From Paenibacillus sp. KS-LC4 (GTDB lineage: Bacteria > Bacillota > Bacilli > Paenibacillales > Paenibacillaceae): a DNA stretch of 64,000 nucleotides. The translations under genes were made by a program, and so were the position numbers. Below the pieces are notes generated by a model, which was not told the origin of the DNA, did no database searches, and saw nothing but the letters and a program-made list of their open reading frames with translations. Of the stretch, positions 52,272-61,898 are shown one piece after another (position 1 is the first letter of the stretch; the number at the start of each line of letters is the position of its first letter). The stretch is from contig NZ_CP145905.1 of NCBI RefSeq assembly GCF_036894955.1, positions 6,037,001 to 6,101,000 on the forward strand. The letters run 5' to 3'.

Positions 52272-53573
52272 ATGACCAATTCTAACAAGCTTCACCATGC
52301 GAATGCCGCCAAGGCGAAAAAACCCGGACTTCGCTGGGGCATTATTACGCTGCTGCTGCTCGGAGCAGTAGTCAATTATTTGGATCGCTCCAATTTGAGC
52401 ATTGCCAATACTACGATTGCAGCTGAGTTTGGCTTATCCTCAACTCAAATGGGGCTGCTGTTATCCGCTTTTCTATGGCCTTATGCCTTGGCTAACTTGC
52501 CGGCTGGCTGGCTCGTTGACCGCTTCGGCCCGAGGAAAATGTTCGCATGGGCATCCGGCCTTTGGTCGGCTGCGACGATTATCAGCGCCTTTGCCAATTC
52601 GTTTTCCTTCATGTATGCGATGCGAATGCTGCTCGGCGTATCCGAGTCGCCCTTCTTCACCTCAGGCCTAAAAGTAACGAATCGTTGGTTCTCGAAGGAG
52701 GAGCGCGGCTTGCCAACCTCCATTATCAACACCGGCTCGCAGATTGCTAATGCGATCGCCCCTCCCTTACTGACCGTTCTCATGCTGACGATGACGTGGA
52801 GAGGCATGTTTATTTTCATGGGGGTCGTCGGCTTCGTCGTCATGCTGGCTTGGCTGAAAGTATATCGCGATCCGACTGCTGCCGAGAAACGTTTGATCAA
52901 TGTGGACGCTGCGCCTTTGGCAGAGCCAGCCGCAACCACAGCGGGTGAAGTGAAGCAGGCTAAATGGTCCTCGCTTTTCAAGCATAAAAGCACTTGGTTT
53001 ATGATCATTGGAAACTTTGGCATTATGTTTACTATTTGGGTTTACTTAACGTGGCTGCCAAGCTACTTGGAGAAGGAGCAAGGCTTCACCTTAAAAGAGA
53101 CGGGCTGGATTGCCTCCATTCCGTTCGTAGCTGGTATTATTGGCGTGCTGCTTGGCGGCTTCATCTCTGACTTTTTCATCCGCAGAGGGTTTGCCGCTGT
53201 AACCTCGCGCAAAATCCCGATTGTCGGCGGAGCCATTCTCGCTGCGGCATCCGTCGCTCCGATTCCGTTTATCGACAATACAGCACTCAGCATCGTTATG
53301 CTGTCGATTGGTTATTTTGCATCTCAGCTGCCTTCCGGCGTTATCTGGACACTCGCAGCAGATATAGCGCCAGGCGAGCAGGTTGCCTCCTTGGGCGCCA
53401 TCCAAAACTTCGGCGGATTTCTTGGAGCTGCATGCGCCCCAATCGTAACGGGCTACATTTTGGATACGACTGGAAGCTTCAATAATGTATTTCTGCTGGG
53501 CGCAGGCTTGCTGCTGCTTGGAGCGATCTCCTACGGCATTTTCTTGAAAAAGCCCATTCCCAAAACCGCATAG
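52272..53573 (+). CDS. MFS transporter, anion:cation symporter (hexuronate/galactonate) type
   Basis: 433 residues, 12 helices. N-terminal NYLDRSNLSIANTTIAAEFG and GWLVDRFGPRKMF are typical of the ExuT/GudP/DgoT family of acid-sugar proton symporters. Its neighbours (IclR, KDPG aldolase) point to uptake of a hexuronate or aldonate. ATG start after GGAGAG. A terminator follows. Confidence 0.92.
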   Translation: MTNSNKLHHANAAKAKKPGLRWGIITLLLLGAVVNYLDRSNLSIANTTIAAEFGLSSTQMGLLLSAFLWPYALANLPAGWLVDRFGPRKMFAWASGLWSAATIISAFANSFSFMYAMRMLLGVSESPFFTSGLKVTNRWFSKEERGLPTSIINTGSQIANAIAPPLLTVLMLTMTWRGMFIFMGVVGFVVMLAWLKVYRDPTAAEKRLINVDAAPLAEPAATTAGEVKQAKWSSLFKHKSTWFMIIGNFGIMFTIWVYLTWLPSYLEKEQGFTLKETGWIASIPFVAGIIGVLLGGFISDFFIRRGFAAVTSRKIPIVGGAILAAASVAPIPFIDNTALSIVMLSIGYFASQLPSGVIWTLAADIAPGEQVASLGAIQNFGGFLGAACAPIVTGYILDTTGSFNNVFLLGAGLLLLGAISYGIFLKKPIPKTA

Positions 53574-53599
53574 CCGAGCTTGAGAAGAAGAGGCAAATA

Positions 53600-53648
53600 A
53601 AGACAGCCGCTGATCCCTTTCCTTAAAAAAGGGCGCAGCGGCTGTTTT
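53600..53648 (+). terminator. intrinsic terminator of the MFS gene
   Basis: ACAGCCGCTG and CCCTTT pair with AAGGG and CAGCGGCTGT, then TTTT. Confidence 0.85.
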
Positions 53649-53695
53649 CGCTTTATTTTTATAAATATAAAATGGCGTTTGGACACGGTTCTAGC

Positions 53696-55417
53696 TTACT
53701 TCCCATAATACTGCTTTAAAGCCTCTATAATACCGAGCGGGTTTTTGCGCAAATCCTTGGCGCTAAAATAAATATCGCCCTTCACCTCAGGATGCTTCGT
53801 ATTGTATTTCAATTGCTTGATGATTTCCTCCGAGGTTTGCCACCCTGTTTCTTTCGTTCCGAGCTTGTATACGGCATGGCCGATATAAAGATCGACGTCC
53901 GTGTTCGCCACTTGAGCCGCCCACCAATCCACGACCTTATCGTAACGCGCTGCGGAAAGGGACATGCTCCAATACACTTGAGGAGCGACATAATCAATCC
54001 AGCCCTGCTTGACCCATTTGCGTACATCCGCCGACATGCTGTCGTAAGCCGTTACTCCGGCATTCGTATCCGAGCCGCTTGCATCCTGCGATTTGTTGCG
54101 CCATACACCGAATGGGCTGATGCCAAACTCGACAGTCGGTTTGACCCTGTGAATCGACTCGTCAAGCTGCCGTACGAATTCATCAATGTTATTGCGTCTC
54201 CATTCCGCTTTGGTCGCCAGCTTCTTGCTGTTATAGGTTTTGAACGTGGCATCATCACTCAGCGTAATGTTGGACGGATAAAAATAATCATCCAAATGTA
54301 CGCCGTCGATATCGTAATTATTTACAACCTCCATAATGACATCCATGACATGCTGGCGCGCTGCCGGAATGCCCGGATTAATCAACAGCTGCGAGCCTGA
54401 GGTCAGCACCCAGTCAGGATGCTCTACGGCTACATGATTGGACGCGAGCTTGCTTGTGTCGGTATCCGTATTTGCCCGGAATGGATTAAACCAGGCATGG
54501 AACGTCATGCCGCGGCGATGCGTCTCATCAAGCATAAATTGCAGCGGGTCGTAGGACGGCGCTACCCCCTGCTTGCCCGTCAGCACCTTCGACCAAGGAA
54601 CAAGCGCTGATGGGTAAAGAGCGTCGGCTGATGGCCGAACCTGTACAAACACAGCATTCATCCCCATCGCCTGTACATCATCAAGCAGCGCCTTAAATTC
54701 TTTCTCTTGCACAGCCTGCTTTCCATAAGAGGCCGTTGAAGGAAAGTCCAAATTGTAGATCGTCGATACCCATACCCCTCTTAGCTCGGTGCCAGCGGCG
54801 GGAGTCGGTGCGACTACCGGCGGCAATGGCTCTGTTGAGGCAGCAGGCGTCGCGCTTGGAATAGGCGTTGGTGCCGGAGTCGCTGTCTGACTCGGCTGCG
54901 CGGTAGCCGATGGCGTTGGAGCAGGCGTAGCTACTGGGCTCGCTGGCGTGCTCGGCACCGGGCTCACAGTGTCCTTGTACAAATGGACGACCTTCGCGTC
55001 ATTATCCCATTTAACAGCAACGCCCAATTGATTGCTGACAAAACGGAGCGGTACCATTACTCGCCCGCTCACGGTCTGTACCGTCGCATCAAGCGTAATG
55101 ACTCCGCCGTTGACAAAAGCGCTATTTTGCCCCGAAACCATCGTAATAATCGTATCGTCCTGACTAATCGTTACCTGCTTGGCCGCCTGTGACCATCTCA
55201 CCTGTGCGCCAAGACTTTCACTAATAACGCGCAGCGGCACCATCGTTACGTTCAAATCCTCACGAAGATAGGGAGGGACATCGCTGCTCACCACATCGCC
55301 ATCCAGCACAATTTGGATCGCCTTCGCCGCCGCAGCTTGTACAGAAGCAGGCGCAATGCCGGCCGGGATCATTAGAATAAATAACAAGGAGAGCAGAAGC
55401 GCCCGTTTGAATCTCAT
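53696..55417 (-). CDS. exported GHL10 glycoside hydrolase-like protein with copper amine oxidase N-domains
   Basis: About 573 residues. A signal peptide (MRFKRALLLSLLFILMIPAG) is followed by two copper-amine-oxidase-like N-terminal units (APLRVISESLG-type and VMVPLRFVSNQLGV). A Pro/Thr/Ala/Ser-rich linker of about 60 residues follows, then a GHL10 (DUF187) TIM barrel from ELRGVWVSTIYNLDF on (VHLDDYFYPS; YVAPQVYWSM). Secreted, probably tethered to the cell wall. ATG 55417 is ten bases after GGAGG. Substrate unknown. Confidence 0.9.
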   Translation of the reverse strand: MRFKRALLLSLLFILMIPAGIAPASVQAAAAKAIQIVLDGDVVSSDVPPYLREDLNVTMVPLRVISESLGAQVRWSQAAKQVTISQDDTIITMVSGQNSAFVNGGVITLDATVQTVSGRVMVPLRFVSNQLGVAVKWDNDAKVVHLYKDTVSPVPSTPASPVATPAPTPSATAQPSQTATPAPTPIPSATPAASTEPLPPVVAPTPAAGTELRGVWVSTIYNLDFPSTASYGKQAVQEKEFKALLDDVQAMGMNAVFVQVRPSADALYPSALVPWSKVLTGKQGVAPSYDPLQFMLDETHRRGMTFHAWFNPFRANTDTDTSKLASNHVAVEHPDWVLTSGSQLLINPGIPAARQHVMDVIMEVVNNYDIDGVHLDDYFYPSNITLSDDATFKTYNSKKLATKAEWRRNNIDEFVRQLDESIHRVKPTVEFGISPFGVWRNKSQDASGSDTNAGVTAYDSMSADVRKWVKQGWIDYVAPQVYWSMSLSAARYDKVVDWWAAQVANTDVDLYIGHAVYKLGTKETGWQTSEEIIKQLKYNTKHPEVKGDIYFSAKDLRKNPLGIIEALKQYYGK

Positions 55418-55539
55418 TTCCTTAAAACCTCCAGATTTTTTAGTCATTTTTTCCTCTGAATGCACTGAAAATATAGACGCTTCTTATCCAGACGAAGTTG
55501 CGTTTTTTCGCAATAAAGCAAGCCATTTATATCAACCGC

Positions 55540-56040
55540 TTAATCTATAACGGCAATTTTGTAGTCGCCTTCTTTGCTTTTTTGGAAGGTATAGGTCATC
55601 GCGCTGTTCTCTTCGAAACCTGCCTCAGACAATAAATCAACCCTGACAACTACATTGATATTGCCGGAATCGAAGGAAGTGACATCTTCAATTCCCGTAA
55701 AATAATAGTGGTAATAGCTCAAATAAAACTGAAATGGATCCGCATGCGCCTGATCAAGAAAGCTGCTGTTAAATGCCCTCTGATCCTGCTTCAGCAGCGC
55801 CTCCAAATTCGTTTGCAGCATTTCCGCCATTCCTTGCTCCTTCAGCTTGGATTGAGCAGCTTCCCAATCAATGTCCATTCCCGGCTCAAAATCGGCGGCC
55901 GTGTTGGCTGGCGCATTAGCCGTATCACTTGGGCTTGAAGCTGTGGAAGTCTCTAACTGCTGCGGCGCATTCTCGGCTGCGGAGCAGCCTGTGAGCAGCA
56001 GGAGACAAACAGCTGCCGCCTGAACTATTTTCAAAATCAC
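55540..56040 (-). CDS. hypothetical lipoprotein
   Basis: 166 residues. Signal peptide with lipobox LLTGC, a Ser/Thr/Ala-rich linker, then a small alpha/beta domain that ends in AMTYTFQKSKEGDYKIAVID, as in transport-factor-2-like or NTF2-like folds. Family not recognised. It lies just upstream of the GHL10 gene on the same strand. Confidence 0.75.
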   Translation of the reverse strand: MILKIVQAAAVCLLLLTGCSAAENAPQQLETSTASSPSDTANAPANTAADFEPGMDIDWEAAQSKLKEQGMAEMLQTNLEALLKQDQRAFNSSFLDQAHADPFQFYLSYYHYYFTGIEDVTSFDSGNINVVVRVDLLSEAGFEENSAMTYTFQKSKEGDYKIAVID

Positions 56041-56207
56041 AATAAACCACCCTCTTCTCTCATTTCTTCTACTGCTATGATCTAAACGCCAAAATCAGGA
56101 AAATAGTTTCAATCCGCAGCAGAGCAGTACGGTACTACAAAAAGTGAGTACTAGTTCAGAGAGAAACAGGAGAATATAATAAGGCGTATACTCCCAGGGA
56201 AAGGCAA

Positions 56208-58259
56208 GTGAACGCTATGCTGCGTATAAACATGATACGAATGGGCTTCCTGATGGGCATTGCCTTGCTGCTTGCGGCTATCTTCTATTTATTCGCTGCG
56301 AATTGGGTCGGATTCAGCAGCTCTCAGAAGATGCTGACCTCCGCTGGATTCGTGTTATTTTTCTATGTGCTTTCCTACGGCTTCTCCCGGACCAGGCTCC
56401 CCCTTGGCTTGTCCGCCTTTCTAAGCGGCATATTTCTCGTCGCAGGGTGCATCGCCTTTGGAGCAGCGGCTGCGCTTGCTGACCAAGTTTATAGCCTGCA
56501 TCAGCCCCCTTACATCATTTGTCTGATTTCATTTCTGCCGAGCCTGCTGCTCGCGTGGATTACGCGATACAAGCCGCTATATGTGCTGACATATATATTG
56601 GCGCATTTCACGCTTTATTTTTTATTCGATTATCGTTTGTTTACACCGAATGTGGAGATGAACACCCTGCTGGCTGATTCCACTTTTGTTTTGTTCAATC
56701 TAGCTTTGTTTCTGCTAGCGCAGACTAAGCGGCTTGCTTCTGAAATCATTCGGCTGGCGAGCTTTGTGATGCTCCACATTTCGCTGCTCAACCTTGCCGG
56801 CGCCTTTGACCATGCTGGCCTGTCGCTGTTTATGAATGTATTGGATATCGCCGTCATTGCGGCCTGCTTCTACTATTTCATGCGCATTCGTCTTGATAAA
56901 ACGCTGCTGACCCTTACCGCACTAGCGGCATCCGCGTATACGGTGGCAAAATTCATCCGTTTCTCGCTGGAAACCGAATCCGTCTTTCGTTTCGTGCTTG
57001 GCATTCTGTTCGTTATCGTACTGCTTACGGCAAACGTACTGTTTTTCCGCTATATGAATAAGCTAGGCAACAAAACCTCTACTGAAGAGCAGACAGCAGA
57101 AGTTATGAAAGAGTCTGTTGGACCTGATATGTCCGCTGTGGAAGCTGGCCCTCAGCAAGTAAATGGTACCGCGAGTCGAAGAACCACTGACCATCATCTG
57201 CTGGGCAGCATCATCTCTACGGTCATTACAATAGTCGGCATCATCATCGGCAGTATTTCCGTTATTGGTCTTGTAGTGCTGCTAACAGATGAAACCGGAC
57301 CGTTGAAGACGCAGCACGCCCTGTATGCGCTATCGCTGCTGTTCATCGTGCCGATGCTTCTGCTGCCACGCGTAAATGCAGTCGTTCGTTATACGGTGTT
57401 TACCGTTGGCTTCGCTATGGGGCTCGTGTCCATTGCCTGGATTGAAAAAGCGCCGCTAAGCGTCATCTTCTTAGCTATTGCGATCATCAGCTGGCTTCGC
57501 CTGCAAGGACGCATGCAGCAATTGATCACCTATATGCTGATGAATATTGCCGCAGCCATTGTACTTTATCAGCTATTTCAAAATATGCACGATGCATTTT
57601 CCAGCATTATCATTTCCTTGACCGTGCTTAATGCGGCGGTATACGGCAGCTCATTCGCCAGATCAAACGACGAGCGGCTCGCCCATCTGAGGGAAGGCAG
57701 CCTGCTGTTCAGCTTTATTTTCCTCCTATGGCTGTCATCGCTGGACCCGGTATTTACTTTTTCAGTGGCGCTATTCAATGTGTTGGCCTTTATTGTGCTG
57801 ACAGCTGCGGTGTTCCTGTTCATCAAACGCGAGCAAACGCTGGAAACAGCGGGAAGCTTCTTCTTCTGGCTCCTCTTTCTCGCGATTAAGTATCACGATT
57901 ATTTGTGGACAATGCTGAACAAGTCGGTCACGCTTGCACTGCTGGGCTTTGTCGCACTCGGCGTCTCCTACTGGTTTGTCCGCCGCCCTGCAAAGGGTGG
58001 AAAGCCTCTTGAGACAAGCGGCAAAATAGATTTTTTTGTTGGAAAAAGAAGCTTGCTCATTACCGCAGTTGTATTACTCCAGCTTGGCTTTATCGGCTTT
58101 CAAACCGTGACAAATGAGCGGACACCTAGCCGTATTAACCATTCGGCAGCTCTTGCTGCTCCTGCCAATGATGCAGCATTCGGCGTCACCGTATCTCTGC
58201 CGCACGGTCGAGTGATAGCTACTCAGACTGCACAAGCTGCTCATAGCTACATTAGCTAG
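56208..58259 (+). CDS. DUF2157-type polytopic membrane protein
   Basis: 683 residues, about 18-20 hydrophobic helices. The opening LLLAAIFYLFAANWVGFSSS is the usual DUF2157 start. The C terminus is a short soluble tail. The start is GTG 56208, with AAAGG nearby; ATG 56217 is also possible. Function unknown. Confidence 0.82.
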   Translation: MNAMLRINMIRMGFLMGIALLLAAIFYLFAANWVGFSSSQKMLTSAGFVLFFYVLSYGFSRTRLPLGLSAFLSGIFLVAGCIAFGAAAALADQVYSLHQPPYIICLISFLPSLLLAWITRYKPLYVLTYILAHFTLYFLFDYRLFTPNVEMNTLLADSTFVLFNLALFLLAQTKRLASEIIRLASFVMLHISLLNLAGAFDHAGLSLFMNVLDIAVIAACFYYFMRIRLDKTLLTLTALAASAYTVAKFIRFSLETESVFRFVLGILFVIVLLTANVLFFRYMNKLGNKTSTEEQTAEVMKESVGPDMSAVEAGPQQVNGTASRRTTDHHLLGSIISTVITIVGIIIGSISVIGLVVLLTDETGPLKTQHALYALSLLFIVPMLLLPRVNAVVRYTVFTVGFAMGLVSIAWIEKAPLSVIFLAIAIISWLRLQGRMQQLITYMLMNIAAAIVLYQLFQNMHDAFSSIIISLTVLNAAVYGSSFARSNDERLAHLREGSLLFSFIFLLWLSSLDPVFTFSVALFNVLAFIVLTAAVFLFIKREQTLETAGSFFFWLLFLAIKYHDYLWTMLNKSVTLALLGFVALGVSYWFVRRPAKGGKPLETSGKIDFFVGKRSLLITAVVLLQLGFIGFQTVTNERTPSRINHSAALAAPANDAAFGVTVSLPHGRVIATQTAQAAHSYIS

Positions 58260-58294
58260 CCATCCCAGCAAGCTGTAGAATATTTTGCATACGC

Positions 58295-58342
58295 AAAGCA
58301 CAAAAAGCGTCAAGCCTGCGGGCTTGACGCTTTTTGTGCTTT
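58295..58342. terminator. very strong hairpin terminator feeding a repeat tract
   Basis: A perfect 22-bp stem (58295-58316 with 58321-58342) and a TGCG loop. The 3' arm ends TTTTTGTGCTTT, and the repeat tract continues from it. Confidence 0.85.
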
Positions 58343-58525
58343 GTTGCTTTGTTGCTTTGTTGCTTTGTTGCTTTGTTGCTTTGTTGCTTTGTGCTTTGTG
58401 CTTTGTTGCCTTGTGCTTTGTGCTTTGTGCTTTGTTGCTTTGTTGCTTTGTTGCTTTGTTGCTTTGTTGCTTTGTTGCTTTGTTGCTTTGTGCTTTGTGC
58501 TTTGTGCTTTGTGCTTTGCGCTTTA
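58338..58525. repeat. GCTTTGT(T) microsatellite
   Basis: About 24 consecutive units, alternating blocks of the 8-mer GCTTTGTT and the 7-mer GCTTTGT, with one GCCTTGT variant. It creates long meaningless ORFs on both strands. Confidence 0.95.
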
Positions 58526-58630
58526 GTATTTTTGTATTGATTGTTAATTAGGAGCTTACTCGTAATAATCACAAAAGAGCGGAGCAGCCGAGTCGCTTGT
58601 TCATTCTGGCTTCTATCGGACACGCTTCTA

Positions 58631-58812
58631 GCGGACACCAGATTCGCTATTTGTGAAAAAGAGGGGCTAGAACTACAACTTCGGACTACAGATCCGTTAT
58701 TTGTCTAAAACGGGTTATATACAATAGGATAATAACAAAATAAGTCCTCTGGTGTCCGCGCAACTCCAAAAGCCGTTCATTTATCCGAAATAACGTCTCT
58801 GGAGTCCGACCT
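58631..58812. repeat. cluster of four CGGAC-xx-CAGA repeats
   Basis: Two copies on the plus strand (58631-58666 and 58681-58714) and two on the minus strand (58733-58760 and 58773-58812) share CGGAC, CAGA and a following TTATTT-like core. They face each other in pairs. No gene is seen in 58530-58856. Confidence 0.6.
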
Positions 58813-58856
58813 ACCGTATAAATTCGGCGAAATCATTCGCATACCACACTACAGCT

Positions 58857-59303
58857 TCATTTCCCTTGCTCGCTTCCAAGGACGGAAGCTGGCACCTTCG
58901 CGTCGGACTCCATTCGATTCGCTAGCGGGTAGCGCTGAATAACGAGCTCTCCCATCCCTCTCGTCATTTTCACCTCAGCTGTTTCCTTCGGTTGAAGGAA
59001 CACAAGCATCGCCTGAATAGCAACATGCGGATCGACGGTGTCGCCGCAGGTGTAGCAGTCGAGCGCAGCGAAGCCCTTCTCGGGATACGTATGGATCGAC
59101 ATATGGCTCTCCGACAGCATAACGAGCACCGTCGCACCCTGCGGCTCGAACTGCTCAGCCTGTACGGATAATATCGTCGCGCCGCTCGCCTCTGCTGCTT
59201 GTACCATTTGCTGACTCAGTAGATCAGCGGCGTTCAAATGCTCGAATGCAATGCCCCATGCGTCCATTGCGACATGGCGGCCATACGTTGAATATTCCAT
59301 CAT
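58857..59303 (-). CDS. speD: S-adenosylmethionine decarboxylase proenzyme
   Basis: About 148 residues. The self-cleavage site is in SESHMSIHTYPEKG: cleavage before Ser makes the pyruvoyl group. The proton donor Cys lies in DCYTCGD. It yields decarboxylated SAM for spermidine synthesis. ATG 59303 overlaps the stop of the CN-hydrolase gene by one base (TGATG), with GAGGGAG five bases upstream. The C terminus is about 20 residues longer than the usual bacterial form. Confidence 0.93.
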   Translation of the reverse strand: MMEYSTYGRHVAMDAWGIAFEHLNAADLLSQQMVQAAEASGATILSVQAEQFEPQGATVLVMLSESHMSIHTYPEKGFAALDCYTCGDTVDPHVAIQAMLVFLQPKETAEVKMTRGMGELVIQRYPLANRMESDAKVPASVLGSEQGK

Positions 59304-60187
59304 CAGCACTCCCTCAGCAGCCTATTTTCTTGTTGTTTATAAAGGTCAGGACGGCGGTCATAAAAAGGAGCGACCAGCCCCTGCTCCCGATTCGTGCGCA
59401 ACATGGAAAAATCCAGCTCTGCCATCACGAACATGTCCTGATTCAGCTCACCTGTCTCCAATATGCCATCCTCGGCAAAAGGCACATCGCAGGGCGTGAA
59501 CAGCCCCGCCTGGCAATAGCCGCGGTCCACCTGCGGACGATCCTCACCAAGCTCCCCAACGATGCCGCTAAGCACAACGAACAGCTGGTTCTCGATTGCC
59601 CGAGCCTGCGCGCAGAGACGCACCCGGTAATAGCCGAAGGAGGTGTCCGTGTAGGACGGACATAACAGCAGCTCCGCGCCTTGATCAGCAGCAAGCCTCG
59701 CCAGCTCTGGAAACTCGATATCGTAGCAGGTCAGCATCGCAAGCTTGCCCCAGCTTGTCTCTACAATGTTGAGGCTATCCCCTGCGGTTAGCGGCCAGCG
59801 TGTTTGCTCCTCAGGCGTAAGATGCAGCTTGCTTTGCGTCTCTACCCGTCCGTCCGGGAAGAACAGGAAAGCTTTGTTATAAAACTTCCCTTCTTCCTTG
59901 CAAATATGGGTACCGCCCAAAATCATCAAGCCCTGCTCACGGCTGTTTTTTTGCATCAGCGCTACATAATCCTCGGTGTAGCTGTCTAAGTAACGGCAGG
60001 CTGCCTCATGATCCATTTCCTCCGCAAAACCGAGCAAGTGTGCGGTCATATATTCAGGAAACACAATAAGCTCAGCGCCACGTCCTGCGGCCTCCTGAAT
60101 GGTGGATGTAATTCCCCCCCAAAATGCCGCCTCGTCCGCGATGCCCGTCAAGCTATATTGCACAGCTGCTACCATAAATGGCTTCAT
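59303..60187 (-). CDS. carbon-nitrogen hydrolase (nitrilase superfamily)
   Basis: 294 residues. The catalytic triad is visible: Glu in ELIVFPEYM, Lys in QSKLHLTPEE, Cys in MLTCYDIEFPELARL. It hydrolyses an amide or nitrile. Between a GNAT-CN-hydrolase fusion and speD in one operon, an amidase of polyamine metabolism (for example an N-carbamoylputrescine amidase) is plausible but not proven. Confidence 0.9.
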   Translation of the reverse strand: MKPFMVAAVQYSLTGIADEAAFWGGITSTIQEAAGRGAELIVFPEYMTAHLLGFAEEMDHEAACRYLDSYTEDYVALMQKNSREQGLMILGGTHICKEEGKFYNKAFLFFPDGRVETQSKLHLTPEEQTRWPLTAGDSLNIVETSWGKLAMLTCYDIEFPELARLAADQGAELLLCPSYTDTSFGYYRVRLCAQARAIENQLFVVLSGIVGELGEDRPQVDRGYCQAGLFTPCDVPFAEDGILETGELNQDMFVMAELDFSMLRTNREQGLVAPFYDRRPDLYKQQENRLLREC

Positions 60188-60201
60188 AAGCGCCTCCTAT
60201 G

Positions 60202-61743
60202 CTACGAATGAATTTGCAAGGAATAGATGTCCGTCCTGCGGTCGCGGAACGTCAGCACATCCTTGGACTTGCGGTAGCGCTGCAAAATTTCCATGTCGAC
60301 TTCGACCATGATAATCGTCTCTGTATTTTCACTGCACTCTCCGGCAATGCCGTCTCGCGGGAATGAGGAATCAGCTGGCGTATATACGCCGGACTGTGCA
60401 TATTGAATATCCACATTGTCCACATGGGTCAAATTGCCGACGGTTCCCGAGGTAACCGTAAACACTTGATTTTCGACCGCCCGCGCCTGAGCGCAATACT
60501 TAACCCTTAGAAAGGTCTGGCGATCCTCCGCGCAAAAGGGAACGAAAATCAGCTGCGCCCCGGCCTCCGCCACGGCACGCGACAGCTCCGGATATTCAAT
60601 GTCGCTGCTGAGCTGAATTGAAATTTTGCCGCAATCGGTATCGAATACCTCAAGCCTGTCGCCTCCGTTGATGCCCCACCATTTGCGCTCATTTGGCGAA
60701 ATATGCAGCTTGTACTGCTGCTCAATCGTCCCGTCGCGGCGGAATAAATGCCCTACATTGTAAATGCGGTTATTCCGTTCCACAAAATGCGAGCCGCCAA
60801 TAATGTTGACATTGTATTTCACAGCAAGCTCCGTGAACAGCTCCACGTATTCCGCTGTGAAGGTCGTCAGCTTGCGCACCGCAAGGCTAGGCGACCGATC
60901 ATCGTCGAGGAAAGAGAGCAGCTGCATCGTCACATTTTCCGGGAACACGACAAAATCTGATTTATAATCGGCCGCAACATCGACGTAATGCTCGCACTGG
61001 GTCGCAAACTCCTCGAAGGAGTCGATTTTCTTCATCATATATTGAACGACGCAAATACGCACTGGAAATGAAAGCTTGTAATGGATTTTGTTGTTGCTCG
61101 GCTTATAATCAATATTGTTCCATTCCAGCAAGGAGGCATAGCTCATCGAATCATCATCATCGGGCAAATAGTTCGTCAAAATCCGCTTGAGCGTAAAGCC
61201 GTTCATCATTTGGAACGTCAGCACCGAATCATAGATATTTTGCTGCAGCACTTCCTCCGCATACTCCCGCGGCGTCAGCTTGTCGCTGTATTTGTGATAG
61301 CCGGGTATGCGCCCCCCGACTATAATGCTTTTTAGATTAAGCTTCTCAGCCAGCCGCTTGCGCGCTTCATAAAGCCGCCTGCCGATTTTCATCCTCCGGT
61401 AATCGGGGTGCACCATAACCTCCATTCCATACAAGCTCTCGCCTCGCGGGTTATGGTTGCGGATAAAGCCTTTATCCGTAATTTCCGAATACGTATGCTG
61501 CTCCAAATAGTCATCGAAGTTGACGATCAGGCTGGAGCAGGAGCCAATAATCTCGCCATCCAGCTCTACGCAAATTTGCCCCTCAGGAAAAATGCGAAGA
61601 TGACTTTCGAGCTGTACTTTTTTCCATGGAGCCATATTAGGAAAGCAAATGAGCTGCAACGCAATAATTTGGTCGATATCTGCCATTTCTATATTGCGGA
61701 TGATCATTTTTTTCTCAAACTGAGCAATAGGATCGGCTGTCAT
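60202..61743 (-). CDS. GNAT acetyltransferase / carbon-nitrogen hydrolase fusion (YhcX-like)
   Basis: About 513 residues. The GNAT domain fills residues 10-220, with VMVHPDYRRMKIGRRLYEAR binding acetyl-CoA. The nitrilase-fold domain runs from about 225 to the end: Glu in SDFVVFPENV, Lys in QYKLHISPNERKWW. At the nucleophile position the sequence reads IQLSSDIEYPEL, where active enzymes have Cys-Tyr-Asp, so the Cys seems replaced by Ser. ATG 61743 follows GAGG; ATG 61755 is an alternative. First gene of an operon with the second CN hydrolase and speD. Confidence 0.88.
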   Translation of the reverse strand: MTADPIAQFEKKMIIRNIEMADIDQIIALQLICFPNMAPWKKVQLESHLRIFPEGQICVELDGEIIGSCSSLIVNFDDYLEQHTYSEITDKGFIRNHNPRGESLYGMEVMVHPDYRRMKIGRRLYEARKRLAEKLNLKSIIVGGRIPGYHKYSDKLTPREYAEEVLQQNIYDSVLTFQMMNGFTLKRILTNYLPDDDDSMSYASLLEWNNIDYKPSNNKIHYKLSFPVRICVVQYMMKKIDSFEEFATQCEHYVDVAADYKSDFVVFPENVTMQLLSFLDDDRSPSLAVRKLTTFTAEYVELFTELAVKYNVNIIGGSHFVERNNRIYNVGHLFRRDGTIEQQYKLHISPNERKWWGINGGDRLEVFDTDCGKISIQLSSDIEYPELSRAVAEAGAQLIFVPFCAEDRQTFLRVKYCAQARAVENQVFTVTSGTVGNLTHVDNVDIQYAQSGVYTPADSSFPRDGIAGECSENTETIIMVEVDMEILQRYRKSKDVLTFRDRRTDIYSLQIHS

Positions 61744-61898
61744 AGAACGCCTCATTTCATTATTTGTCCTCAGTATACGCTTGAAAGTTCATAGCTGTAT
61801 TAGAGTAAGGTAAATGCTTTGTAAACTTCGCTGCATATGCATAGCATTGCCGATTTCCCCAAAAATATGGAGGCTCGCGCAAAAACGGAGGCAAAATG

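Noticed and set aside
58252-58638. 128-codon Lys/Gln/Ser/Thr-rich ORF and overlapping Cys/Leu/Phe-rich ORFs on the other strand
   Set aside because: They are translations of the GCTTTGT(T) microsatellite and have no ribosome sites.
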